41,572 nucleotides of DNA from Bacteroidales bacterium (lineage in GTDB: Bacteria; Bacteroidota; Bacteroidia; Bacteroidales; P3), in contig JAFSYK010000078.1 in NCBI GenBank assembly GCA_017449975.1, positions 1 to 41,572 of the forward strand. Direction: 5' to 3'. Shown here piece by piece: positions 1 through 7,759 of this stretch. The stretch's first letter is position 1. Each line of letters starts with the position of its first letter. The notes beneath the pieces were generated by a model. That model was not told where the DNA came from and searched no databases. It was given only the letters and a program-made list of their open reading frames with translations. The translations under genes were made by a program, and so were the position numbers.

Positions 1-140
1 ATGTTTTTCTTAAAGTACATGAACGGCATCTTTTTCACCTTTCCTCAGTCACAATGGAACCCCATTGTTCCATCGGAAAGGCAAAAAATCTGCTCGCCCA
101 TGTCCATAATAAAACTCATCAATCAAACTTAAACAGCTTC
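1..140 (+). mobile_element. MITE-like element copy 1 (cut by window edge)
   Basis: This is the same sequence as 7596-7759, in the opposite orientation, with only one difference seen over the shared part. It ends in the terminal inverted repeat AAACAGCTTCT. About 24 bp of the other end lie outside the window. It contains no transposase gene, so it would need to be moved in trans; this last point is an inference from its size and ends. Confidence 0.75.
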
Positions 141-415
141 TTATTGCTCCTATGATATCACCTGTAGAATTCTACCAATTCTCTAATCACAAAAAACAAA
201 AACAAAATACCACAAATAACAAAAACAAAATACCACAAAAAACAAAAACAACTTATGTAATTAAAATATAAATTGTCCTCACAGGTGGTAAAATGGCATA
301 TACACGCTCCGACGGAGTGAAGGTGATTCCGCTGGGGTGCATGAGGGATTGATTTTCAACGGGCAAAAAGAATACCTACGCGGTTGTGCAGGCTATAGCG
401 GCTGGGCCTATTCCA
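141..415. repeat. Gene-free AT-rich spacer with a 23-bp tandem repeat
   Basis: Positions about 189-252 hold two and a half copies of a roughly 23-bp A-rich unit containing CAAAATACCACAAA. Near 308-318 there is a small dyad, CTCCGACGGAG. I see no convincing coding region here; a short open frame starting at 294 stops after 19 codons. Confidence 0.5.
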
Positions 416-1597
416 TTAACAGGGCTCGTCGTTAATCCAATGGTAGTAGAGGAGCCAGGTTTCGGGGATTTCGTTCTGCATGGCACGCTCGTAGTCGGCA
501 TAGGTGCAGGGTATCAGCAGCTGCTGGCCATAGTGGACGCGGCGCTCCTCGTCGTCACAGGGCACCTCCATCCACCAGCGGTCGCTCTTCTTGCTCTTGT
601 AGAAGAGGATGGGCTCGGTGAAGTCCTTGAGCTGCACCGAGTAGCGCTTGTAGTTCTCTTTGTCGCGATAGGGGAAGTCGCTTTTGCGCGCAAAGAAACC
701 CTCGATGAAGTACCACAGCGCGTGGGCGGCCAGGTGGGCCGACTGCTCGTCGCGATCGTAGACGGGGTTGAGCTCCGAGAGCAGCAGACAGCTGGTCTTG
801 TCGCTCATGCCCGCAAAGCGGAACAGCTGGCAGAGCTGCTCGCCATAGAAGCCGTGGGGCGATCCGTCGCCGTGGGCGGGGGCGTCGCTCTGGCGCACCG
901 CCGACATGTCGACGGTGACCATGTCGGCATTGCGCATGACGGGCTCGGCCGACATGATGTCGTTCTGTATCTGTCCCAGCCGGTAGGACTGGAAACGCAG
1001 CTCCTGCATCAGCTCGACATAGTGCGGGCCGACGAAATAGGTCTGGAAGCCCACATTGGTGTGGTGGAACAGGTAGTTGGGCTTCTGCATGATGATATGC
1101 TTCATGTAGTTGCGCGAGTTGACATCGTCGCCGTCGCCCAGGTCGAAACGGGCGTCGACCGAGGCGATGTTGAGGATGTGCGCCTGCTGGGCGTAGCCCT
1201 GGTAGAGGGCGAAGGTGAGGTCCTGACCGCCACCCAGCACGAGTATCGTCTTGCCCATGGCCAGCAGCTCGGAGCAGACATGCGCCAACGCCACATAGGT
1301 GTCGGACGGCGTGGCGCCGGGCACCAGGTCGCCCAGGTCGGCCATCTGCGCCTCGTCGCAGGGTGCGGCGAGGGCATAGAGCTTGGCACGGATGTGACGC
1401 GCAGCGTCGGCGCAGCCCTTGTTGCGCACGGCGGCGCGGTCTTCGGGGACGCCGAACAGCACGAGCCGCGACTGGTGCAGGTCGGGAAATTCGCCGCCAT
1501 AGAGATAGGAGTCGATGTGGCTGGACAGATAGTCCATGCCGTTGTCCGCGACCAGATGGAACGATGCCAGGTCGATGGGAGAGAAGTATTGTTTCAT
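416..1597 (-). CDS. Arginase/formiminoglutamase-fold protein with degenerate metal site
   Basis: The 393-residue protein has the layout of the ureohydrolase (arginase, agmatinase, formimidoylglutamase) family. The three metal-ligand motifs are visible but altered: GGGQDLT at 122-128 where the family has GGDHS, DARFDLG at 148-154 where it has DAHxD, and VDMSAVR at 229-235 where it has DxDxxDP. An active dimanganese site is therefore unlikely as drawn, and the protein may have a non-hydrolytic role or a changed chemistry. No other histidine-degradation gene is near. Its ATG overlaps the nadK stop codon (ATGA), so the two are probably translated together. The family call is sure; the function is not known. 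Confidence 0.8.
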   Translation of the reverse strand: MKQYFSPIDLASFHLVADNGMDYLSSHIDSYLYGGEFPDLHQSRLVLFGVPEDRAAVRNKGCADAARHIRAKLYALAAPCDEAQMADLGDLVPGATPSDTYVALAHVCSELLAMGKTILVLGGGQDLTFALYQGYAQQAHILNIASVDARFDLGDGDDVNSRNYMKHIIMQKPNYLFHHTNVGFQTYFVGPHYVELMQELRFQSYRLGQIQNDIMSAEPVMRNADMVTVDMSAVRQSDAPAHGDGSPHGFYGEQLCQLFRFAGMSDKTSCLLLSELNPVYDRDEQSAHLAAHALWYFIEGFFARKSDFPYRDKENYKRYSVQLKDFTEPILFYKSKKSDRWWMEVPCDDEERRVHYGQQLLIPCTYADYERAMQNEIPETWLLYYHWINDEPC

Positions 1598-2400
1598 AGG
1601 GCTAATTTTTCATGTAAGGCACTGAAGAAATGCTGGTTGTTGAGACGCACCAGCGGCAGCGTGATGGCGGCGCGACGCAGCGTCAGCGCGTCACCCGAGG
1701 CTATCTCGTAGGTCGTCGAGTCGAGTGCCAGCGCCACTGCCTCGCCGCGCGTACAGGGACGCAGGGTGATGACGGCGCCGTCGGGCACGATGATGGGACG
1801 CAGCGACAGCGAATGCGCCGCGATGGGGGTGATGACGAAACAGCCGCTGTTGGGCGTCAGGATGGGGCCGCCGCAACTGAGCGAATAGGCGGTGGAGCCC
1901 GTCGGCGTGGCGATGATGACGCCGTCGCCGGCATAGAGCGACACAAACTGGCCGTCGACATAGAGCTCCGTGCTGAGCAGCGAGACGTTGTCCATGCGGT
2001 GCAGCGTCGCCTCGTTCAACGCCAGCGGCAGCTGCTGGCCGTGGGACTGGAGGCGTGCGCAGTCGGTCTGCAGCATGGTACGCTCCTCGATGGAATAGCG
2101 GCCCGCCAGCAGGTCGGAGACCAGCGTGTCGACATCGTCACGGCCCGCCGTCGTCAGAAAGCCCAGATGACCGAAATTGACGCCCACCACCGGTATGTGG
2201 CGGTCGGAAGCCAGGTGGGCGGCGCTGAGCAACGTGCCGTCGCCACCGATGGAGAGGATGAAGTCGACGGGGTCGGCCGGCAGGCGGTTGTCCGCGACAC
2301 GGCAAACGGTCACCCCTTTGTCGGTCAGCAGACGCTCCAGCCGGCTGAGAACCGGCTGCATGTCCGTCTCAATGGATCGTATGAATAAAGCGATGGTCAT
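1594..2400 (-). CDS. nadK: NAD kinase
   Basis: This 268-residue cytosolic enzyme phosphorylates NAD to NADP with ATP. The sequence shows the family signature GGDGT at 52-56, the NE motif (NEATLHR) and the glycine-rich TPTGSTAYSLSCGGP segment of the C-terminal beta domain. The length is a little short for the family (usually about 290), the difference being at the N terminus, but all core motifs are present. The start ATG at 2400 fits the family beginning (a first strand with IRS). It is the first gene of a two-gene unit; its stop overlaps the start of the arginase-fold gene. The upstream spacer 2401-2669 is repeat-rich and I found no exact -7 box in it. Confidence 0.93.
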   Translation of the reverse strand: MTIALFIRSIETDMQPVLSRLERLLTDKGVTVCRVADNRLPADPVDFILSIGGDGTLLSAAHLASDRHIPVVGVNFGHLGFLTTAGRDDVDTLVSDLLAGRYSIEERTMLQTDCARLQSHGQQLPLALNEATLHRMDNVSLLSTELYVDGQFVSLYAGDGVIIATPTGSTAYSLSCGGPILTPNSGCFVITPIAAHSLSLRPIIVPDGAVITLRPCTRGEAVALALDSTTYEIASGDALTLRRAAITLPLVRLNNQHFFSALHEKLAL

Positions 2401-2669
2401 TAACTAATTGTGAAGTTGTGAAATTGTGAAGTTGTGAAGTTGAGAAATTGTGAACTTAACGTCTTCGCATCTTAACATTTTATTTGCTAACTGCTTTAAT
2501 TCAATTCTCAATTCTCAATTTTCTAATTCTCCTGCTCGCTTCGCTCGCGAGATCTCGTAGATTTCCCGCTTCGCAGAATTTTTAGTTTTTTGTTTTTACT
2601 TTTTAGTTTTAATGAACCGCTAACTGCTTTTTTAGTTTTTAGTTTTTACTTTTTAGTTTTAAAAAAAAT
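2401..2669. repeat. Low-complexity spacer with several short tandem repeats
   Basis: Positions 2406-2453 are six consecutive 8-bp units of the type RTTGTGAA. Near 2500-2525 there is a TTCTCAA-type 7-mer repeat. A segment rich in TTTTTAGTTTTT occurs twice (about 2577-2612 and 2626-2662), each time linked to CTAACTGCTTT. Between them a GC-richer island holds the perfect palindrome CGAGATCTCG (2548-2557). No gene is apparent. The same CGGTTAGCAGTTAGCG wording recurs near 22271. Confidence 0.6.
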
Positions 2670-3638
2670 TCACCTCAGCAGCAGCAATGTTCCGGTTTTG
2701 CGCCAGATTTCGTCGGCGAAACGGTAGGTGATGTGATAGACGTAGGTCTCCCTTGGCAGCAGCTCGCCGCGGTAGGTGCCGTTCCAGCACTCCTGCAGCT
2801 CGTGAGTCTGGAAAATCAGTACCCCCACACGGTTGTAGATATACAGCGTATAGTCGTCGGGTGTCGACGCCGGCGGGAAGACCGGAGAGAAGCAGCTGTT
2901 GGTGGAGAGCGTCGGCGTGAAGACGTTGGGCACGAAGGGCTCGCTGGGTACCGCCGGCACGGGGGGCTCGGGCTGCGGTTCCGGACGACAGGAGTCGGGA
3001 TGGGCGAACAGCAGCTGCTGACGGTTGGACCAGACCTCTTGGTCGCCGCCGATGGCCTGCACCCTGACGGCAAGCCGCATGGCGGTGATGTCAAGCTGCA
3101 CCTGGCTGACACAGCCGTCGACGGTGTCGAGCAGCAGCTGTCCGTCGGCCCAATACCAGACGACATAGCGGATGTCGGTCGCCGCCATCGTCGCCGGGTT
3201 CCAGGTGCACCGCACCGCACGGCTGCAGCTGTCGGCGTCGACCTGCAGCACCATGTTGGAGACGGCATCGGTCATCTCGCCGCCATGCAGACAGGAGTCG
3301 ATGGCGAAGACACAGTAGCTGTGGCGTGTCGCAATGTCGTGGGTGGTGCAGAGAAACGAGGTGTCGGTGACGCTCCACAGCGTGTCGAGCGCCAGACAGG
3401 GCGATCCGCTGCAGATGCAATAGCCCGCCACACCGTAGGAGTGGTTGACACGCCAGGTGATGCGGATGCGGTTCAGCGTGGTGTCGACGGTGACGGACTG
3501 GACACGGCAGACGCCGAGCGGCAGCGGGTCGCGCAGGTAGCAGCCGGTGGTGTCGATCTCCTGCGCCACGGCTCCACACGACAGCACAAGGGCCATCAGG
3601 GCTCCAAGAAAAGAGAGTATGGTGCGTCGCTGCCTCAT
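2670..3638 (-). CDS. Secreted protein with type B (gliding-type) T9SS sorting domain
   Basis: The 322-residue protein begins with a signal peptide (MRQRRT, then a hydrophobic run ending in SCGAVAQ). Residues about 30-230 look like one or two fibronectin-III-like beta domains with several cysteines. From about 232 the C-terminal 90 residues match the gliding-motility CTD pattern: FVPNVFTP, then a short strand with LYIYNRVGVLIFQT, then WNGTYRG, then YVYHITYRF. Proteins with this domain are carried across the outer membrane by the type IX system and kept at or released from the surface. What the beta domains bind is unknown. It lies 9 bp downstream of the ABC exporter gene and is probably co-transcribed with it. 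Confidence 0.85.
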   Translation of the reverse strand: MRQRRTILSFLGALMALVLSCGAVAQEIDTTGCYLRDPLPLGVCRVQSVTVDTTLNRIRITWRVNHSYGVAGYCICSGSPCLALDTLWSVTDTSFLCTTHDIATRHSYCVFAIDSCLHGGEMTDAVSNMVLQVDADSCSRAVRCTWNPATMAATDIRYVVWYWADGQLLLDTVDGCVSQVQLDITAMRLAVRVQAIGGDQEVWSNRQQLLFAHPDSCRPEPQPEPPVPAVPSEPFVPNVFTPTLSTNSCFSPVFPPASTPDDYTLYIYNRVGVLIFQTHELQECWNGTYRGELLPRETYVYHITYRFADEIWRKTGTLLLLR

Positions 3639-3647
3639 CGCTGGTGG

Positions 3648-5498
3648 TTATTCTTTCGGTTCTGTTGTTGTTGTGTTTTTCTCGCCGTCAACCTGCTGCA
3701 GCTGTACCAGCTGGCGGTAGCGGCCACCCAGCGCCATGAGCTCGTGGTGGGTGCCCTGCTCGACGATGCGGCCGGACTCCAGCACGACGATGTTGTCGAC
3801 ATGGCTGATGGTGGAGAGCCGGTGGGCGATGATCAAGGCGGTGCGGCCCTGCAACACCTGGTCCAGCGCCTGCTGCACCAGTCGCTCCGACTCGGTGTCG
3901 AGGGCGCTGGTGGCCTCGTCAAGGATGAGGATATCGGGGTGCCGCAACACGGCGCGGGCGATGCTGATGCGTTGCCGCTGGCCACCACTCAGCGACTCGC
4001 CATGGTCGCCGATGTTGGTGTCGTAGCCGTTGGGCAGCTGCATGATGAAATCGTGTGCGTTGGCCACCCGCGCCGCCTCCTCGATCTGTTCACGGGAGGC
4101 CTGCGGAGAGCCGAACGCGATGTTGGCCGCCACAGTGTCGTTGAACAGCATGGTGTCCTGCGACACCACGCCGATGCGGCTGCGCAGACTGGCGATACTG
4201 TATTCCTGGATGGGACGACCGTCCAGCAACAGCTGTCCCTGGCTCACGTCGTAGAAACGGCTGAGCAGGTCGACCAGCGTCGACTTGCCCGATCCCGAAC
4301 CGCCCACCAGCGCCACCTGGCAGCCTTTGGGAACGGTGAGGTTGATGTCGTCGAGCACCCACGGACGCTCCGTCTCGGCGCTGTCGGCAGCGCGATAGCG
4401 GAACGAGACGCCACGAAACTCGATGGAGGACTGCAATCCCTCGAACGTCAGCCCCTCCGAGCGCGGCTCCTCCTCTTCGTCGAGCATCTCCTGCAGCCGC
4501 TCCTCGCAGCCCCTACCCTTCTTCATCTGGCTGATGGCGGTGGTGAGCTCCTTGGCGGGGGGTATCATCAACACGAAAAGGGTGATATAGCTCACAAAGA
4601 GCTCGGGCGACAGGCCGTGGTCGGCACGCATAATCAGCAAGGAGCCGAACAGCAGGATGCCGATGACGATGACATTGCCCATAAACTCGCTGACGGGCGA
4701 CGCCATGTCGATGCGACGGAAGACGCTGACGCGTAGCTTGGTGTAGTCGCGGTTCTGCTTGCGGAAATGACGGTTGAAGAAGTCGATGGCGGTGTAAGCC
4801 TTGATGATTTTCAGTCCCATCAGCGACTCCTCCATCATGGCTGTCAGCCGCGCGCTGCGCTCCTGCAGCTCCACCGAGTTGCGGCGCAGCCGACGTGTGA
4901 TGCCGCTGATGACAAAGACAATCAGCGGCAGCATGAGCAGCACGAAGCCCGTCAGCTTGACGTTGATATAGAAGAGCATCAACAGGTAGAGCATGATGCT
5001 CACCACCGAGTTGACGAAGGTCTGGAAGGCATTGATGACATTCTCCTCGTATTCGATCATATCGCCACCGAAACGCGACAGGATGTCGCCCTTGCGGTGG
5101 GTGACGTAGTAGCCGATGGGCATGCGCAGCGTTTTGGCGTAAAGGTCGTTGCGTATCTCCTGCAACAGGCGGCAGCGCAGCCGCGCCATGGCCACCGCAG
5201 CCAGATAGCAGAACAGGTTCTTCAGCGTGTAGGTGACCAGCACGAAGATGGAGAAATAGACCAACGCCTTGCCGGTGCCGTAGACGATGAGCTGGCCGTA
5301 GAGCCACTCCAACGCCTGCGCCACCAGGTTGCCGGAGGTGGCGGCGCCACCCATGCTGTCGTCGTTGAACAACAACTTCAGGAAGTCAGCCACACTCAAG
5401 GCCGTGGCAATGGTGAACAGCACGCCCAGCGATGCCAGCGTGACAAAGAGCAACACCCTTGCCCAATGGCGCTTCAGTCGGTTGACGGTGAATTTCAT
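3648..5498 (-). CDS. MsbA-like ABC exporter, fused permease and ATPase
   Basis: The 616-residue half-transporter has an ABC type 1 membrane domain (about residues 12-320, six helices) and a C-terminal nucleotide-binding domain. Walker A is GGSGSGKST at 399-407, the signature LSGGQ at 503-507 and Walker B ILILDE just before residue 529. It should work as a homodimer in the inner membrane. The family includes MsbA (lipid A flippase) and multidrug exporters; the substrate cannot be read from the sequence. An insert of about 20 residues (41-60, glycine and serine rich) lies in the first periplasmic loop. Its ATG overlaps the purB stop codon (ATGA), so translation is probably coupled. Confidence 0.9.
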   Translation of the reverse strand: MKFTVNRLKRHWARVLLFVTLASLGVLFTIATALSVADFLKLLFNDDSMGGAATSGNLVAQALEWLYGQLIVYGTGKALVYFSIFVLVTYTLKNLFCYLAAVAMARLRCRLLQEIRNDLYAKTLRMPIGYYVTHRKGDILSRFGGDMIEYEENVINAFQTFVNSVVSIMLYLLMLFYINVKLTGFVLLMLPLIVFVISGITRRLRRNSVELQERSARLTAMMEESLMGLKIIKAYTAIDFFNRHFRKQNRDYTKLRVSVFRRIDMASPVSEFMGNVIVIGILLFGSLLIMRADHGLSPELFVSYITLFVLMIPPAKELTTAISQMKKGRGCEERLQEMLDEEEEPRSEGLTFEGLQSSIEFRGVSFRYRAADSAETERPWVLDDINLTVPKGCQVALVGGSGSGKSTLVDLLSRFYDVSQGQLLLDGRPIQEYSIASLRSRIGVVSQDTMLFNDTVAANIAFGSPQASREQIEEAARVANAHDFIMQLPNGYDTNIGDHGESLSGGQRQRISIARAVLRHPDILILDEATSALDTESERLVQQALDQVLQGRTALIIAHRLSTISHVDNIVVLESGRIVEQGTHHELMALGGRYRQLVQLQQVDGEKNTTTTEPKE

Positions 5499-6829
5499 AG
5501 GCCGTAACCGGTGTAGTTGTGCGGTGTGATGGTGCGCATACGCGCCTTGATGTCGTCGGACACCTCCAGCGTGTCGATGAAGCGGTGGATGGTCTCCTCC
5601 GTCACCTTCTCATTGGTGCGGGTGAGCTGCTTCAACGCCTCGTAGGGATTGGGGTAGCCCACGCTGCGCAGGATGGTCTGCAGCGCTTCGGCCACCACCG
5701 CCCAGTTGTTCTCCAGGTCGCGGTGCAGCGCCTGCTCGTTGAGCAACAGCTTGCCGACACCCTTCTCGATGGAGGCCGTGGCGATGAGCGTGTGGGCGAT
5801 GGGCACGCCGATGTTGCGGCTCACCGTCGAGTCGGTGAGGTCGCGCTGCATGCGGCTGATGGGCAGCTTGTGGCTCAGGTGCTCGAAGATGGCGTTGGCC
5901 AGACCCAGGTTGCCCTCGGCGTTCTCGAAGTCGATGGGGTTCACCTTGTGGGGCATGGCCGACGAGCCCACCTCGCCCGCTTTGATTTTCTGCTTGAAGT
6001 ATTCCATCGAGACGTAAGTCCAGATGTCGCGGCAGAAGTCCACCAGGATGACGTTGACGCGCTTGCAGGCGTCGAAATAGGCGGCCATGCCGTCGTAGTT
6101 CTCAATCTGTGTGGTGTACTGCTGACGCACCAGGCCGAGACGCTCCGAGACGAAGGTGTTGCCGAAGGCACGCCAGTCGATGTCGGGATAGGCGACACGG
6201 TGGGCGTTGAAATTACCCGTGGCGCCGCCGAATTTGGCCTCGAACGACAGCTTGTCGAGCTGCTCCAGCTGACGGCGCAGACGGTAGGCGAAAACCTCCA
6301 TCTCTTTGCCCAGCGTGGTGGGCGACGCCGGCTGACCGTGGGTGTGGGCCAGCATGGGCACGGCGGCCCACTCCTGGGCTCGCGCCTCCAGCAACTCCAG
6401 TATGCGGCCGTAGGCGGGACGCAGCACCTGCTCGTGGCACTCGCGCATGCTGAGCGGCACAGCGGTGTTGTTGACATCCTGGCTGGTGAGGCCGAAATGC
6501 ACGAACTCCTTACAGGCCTCCAGGCCCAGGGCGTCCATGCGACGTTTCAGGTAGTATTCCACCGATTTGACGTCGTGGTTGGTGGTTTTCTCGATCTCTT
6601 TCACCTCGGCGGCGCCGGCGTCGTCGAAATTGCGGTAGACGTCGCGCAGCGACTCTTCCCAACCTCCGTCGACAAAATGCAGCTGCTCGTTGAGGGCAAT
6701 GAAATACTCCACCTCGACACGGAGACGGTAGCGGATCAGCGCCCGCTCGGAGAAGAACTCCGCCAAAGGTTCCACCTTGTTTCTATAGCGTCCATCGATG
6801 GGAGAGATGGCATTAAACGTGTTCATCAT
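5495..6829 (-). CDS. purB: Adenylosuccinate lyase
   Basis: The 444-residue protein is a fumarase/aspartase superfamily lyase that releases fumarate in two steps of purine synthesis (SAICAR to AICAR, adenylosuccinate to AMP). The signature loop SSAMPHKVNPIDFENAEGN is present, along with the catalytic histidine segment AHTHGQPASPTT and the N-terminal SPIDGRYR. Length agrees with the gamma-proteobacterial-type PurB. It sits between a YwqE-like gene (14-bp gap) and the ABC exporter (ATGA overlap); other purine genes are not nearby. The start at 6829 gives MMNTFNAISPIDGRYR; the second methionine is an equally good start. Confidence 0.95.
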   Translation of the reverse strand: MMNTFNAISPIDGRYRNKVEPLAEFFSERALIRYRLRVEVEYFIALNEQLHFVDGGWEESLRDVYRNFDDAGAAEVKEIEKTTNHDVKSVEYYLKRRMDALGLEACKEFVHFGLTSQDVNNTAVPLSMRECHEQVLRPAYGRILELLEARAQEWAAVPMLAHTHGQPASPTTLGKEMEVFAYRLRRQLEQLDKLSFEAKFGGATGNFNAHRVAYPDIDWRAFGNTFVSERLGLVRQQYTTQIENYDGMAAYFDACKRVNVILVDFCRDIWTYVSMEYFKQKIKAGEVGSSAMPHKVNPIDFENAEGNLGLANAIFEHLSHKLPISRMQRDLTDSTVSRNIGVPIAHTLIATASIEKGVGKLLLNEQALHRDLENNWAVVAEALQTILRSVGYPNPYEALKQLTRTNEKVTEETIHRFIDTLEVSDDIKARMRTITPHNYTGYGL

Positions 6830-6843
6830 ATCAGTATCGAATT

Positions 6844-7581
6844 TTACAATTTACCATTCATAAATTCACATTTGTCCAACAGCTTCCTCAGCTTGCGGTC
6901 GTGGCTGGCCTGCACCATCGCCTGGATGTAGATTTCGTTGTGGGTGTCGCTACCCAGAAACTCCACCCAGCCGCGCTTGATGAGGTTGTATCCCATCCAT
7001 TTGGCACGGTCGCCGTAGAATCCGGTCAGCGACAGGATGTTCACCTGGAAATAGACATCCTGATTCTTCAGCTGCTCGAACAGCTGGGAGTTGAGGGACA
7101 TATAGGGATAGCGCTCCGGATGCGCCAGTATGACCTCACAGCCTTTCTCCTGCAGGCTGTAGATGGCTTCCGCCACGCCCATGCGGGGCTGGTGCAGCGA
7201 CAGCTCCACCAACACATATTTGTCGGAGATGCGCAGGAAACGGTTGCCTTCGACACGCGCGGCAAACTTGTCGTCGATACGGTATTCGCCGGCCACGCCG
7301 CGCAAGGTGAGCGGGATGCCCGCCTGCTCAGCCTGTCGTTTCAACTCCGCATAGCGGGCCTGTATCTCCTCCTCGTTGTTGTCGTAACGCGGGTACTGGA
7401 AGTGCGGTGTGATGTAGAGCTGCTTGAAGCCCAGCGCGGCAAGGCTGCGCATACAGGCAAGCGATTTCTCCACGTTGTTGGCACCGTCGTCCACACCGGG
7501 GACCAGATGACAGTGCATGTCGGTACCCAACACTTCGAAGGTGGGTATCGGTTTTCTGTTTAGATGTAGAAAGTTGAACAT
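6844..7581 (-). CDS. YwqE/CpsB-type PHP-family protein-tyrosine phosphatase
   Basis: The 245-residue protein has the PHP metal-binding pattern: HCH at 23-25 within TDMHCHLVPGVDDGA, a histidine in ITPHFQYPRY, LAHPERY, and a terminal GSDTH. In Firmicutes relatives (CpsB, YwqE) these ligands hold three metals and the enzyme removes phosphate from tyrosine kinases that control capsule synthesis. No kinase or capsule gene lies in this window, so the target is unknown. A MITE-like element fills the space between its start and the murA stop, so it may be read from a promoter within or beyond that element. Confidence 0.85.
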   Translation of the reverse strand: MFNFLHLNRKPIPTFEVLGTDMHCHLVPGVDDGANNVEKSLACMRSLAALGFKQLYITPHFQYPRYDNNEEEIQARYAELKRQAEQAGIPLTLRGVAGEYRIDDKFAARVEGNRFLRISDKYVLVELSLHQPRMGVAEAIYSLQEKGCEVILAHPERYPYMSLNSQLFEQLKNQDVYFQVNILSLTGFYGDRAKWMGYNLIKRGWVEFLGSDTHNEIYIQAMVQASHDRKLRKLLDKCEFMNGKL

Positions 7582-7595
7582 TGTAACTACTATTT

Positions 7596-7759
7596 AGAAG
7601 CTGTTTAAGTTTGATTGATGAGTTTTATTATGGACATGGGCGAGCAGATTTTTTGCCTTTCTGATGGAACAATGGGGTTCCATTGTGACTGAGGAAAGGT
7701 GAAAAAGATGCCGTTCATGTACTTTAAGAAAAACATTGAATTAAATTTAAACAGCTTCT
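7596..7759. mobile_element. MITE-like element copy 2, abutting murA stop
   Basis: The 164-bp element has terminal inverted repeats AGAAGCTGTTTAARTTT at both ends. It has no internal gene. TTA flanks it on both sides, which may be a 3-bp target duplication; on the right side this TTA is the murA stop codon read on the minus strand (7759-7761). The centre holds a small dyad, CAATGG facing CCATTG. It matches copy 1 almost exactly, so it moved recently or is kept similar. Confidence 0.8.

Noticed and set aside
386-1711. 441-residue open frame on the plus strand opposite the arginase-fold gene
   Set aside because: It is antisense to a gene with clear family motifs; its composition (many V, H, G, Q) is that of a shadow frame in GC-rich DNA.
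2733-4736. 667-residue plus-strand frame across the CTD and ABC genes
   Set aside because: It runs opposite to two well-supported genes and has no recognisable domain.
5519-6931. 470-residue plus-strand frame opposite purB
   Set aside because: Shadow of purB; no family features.
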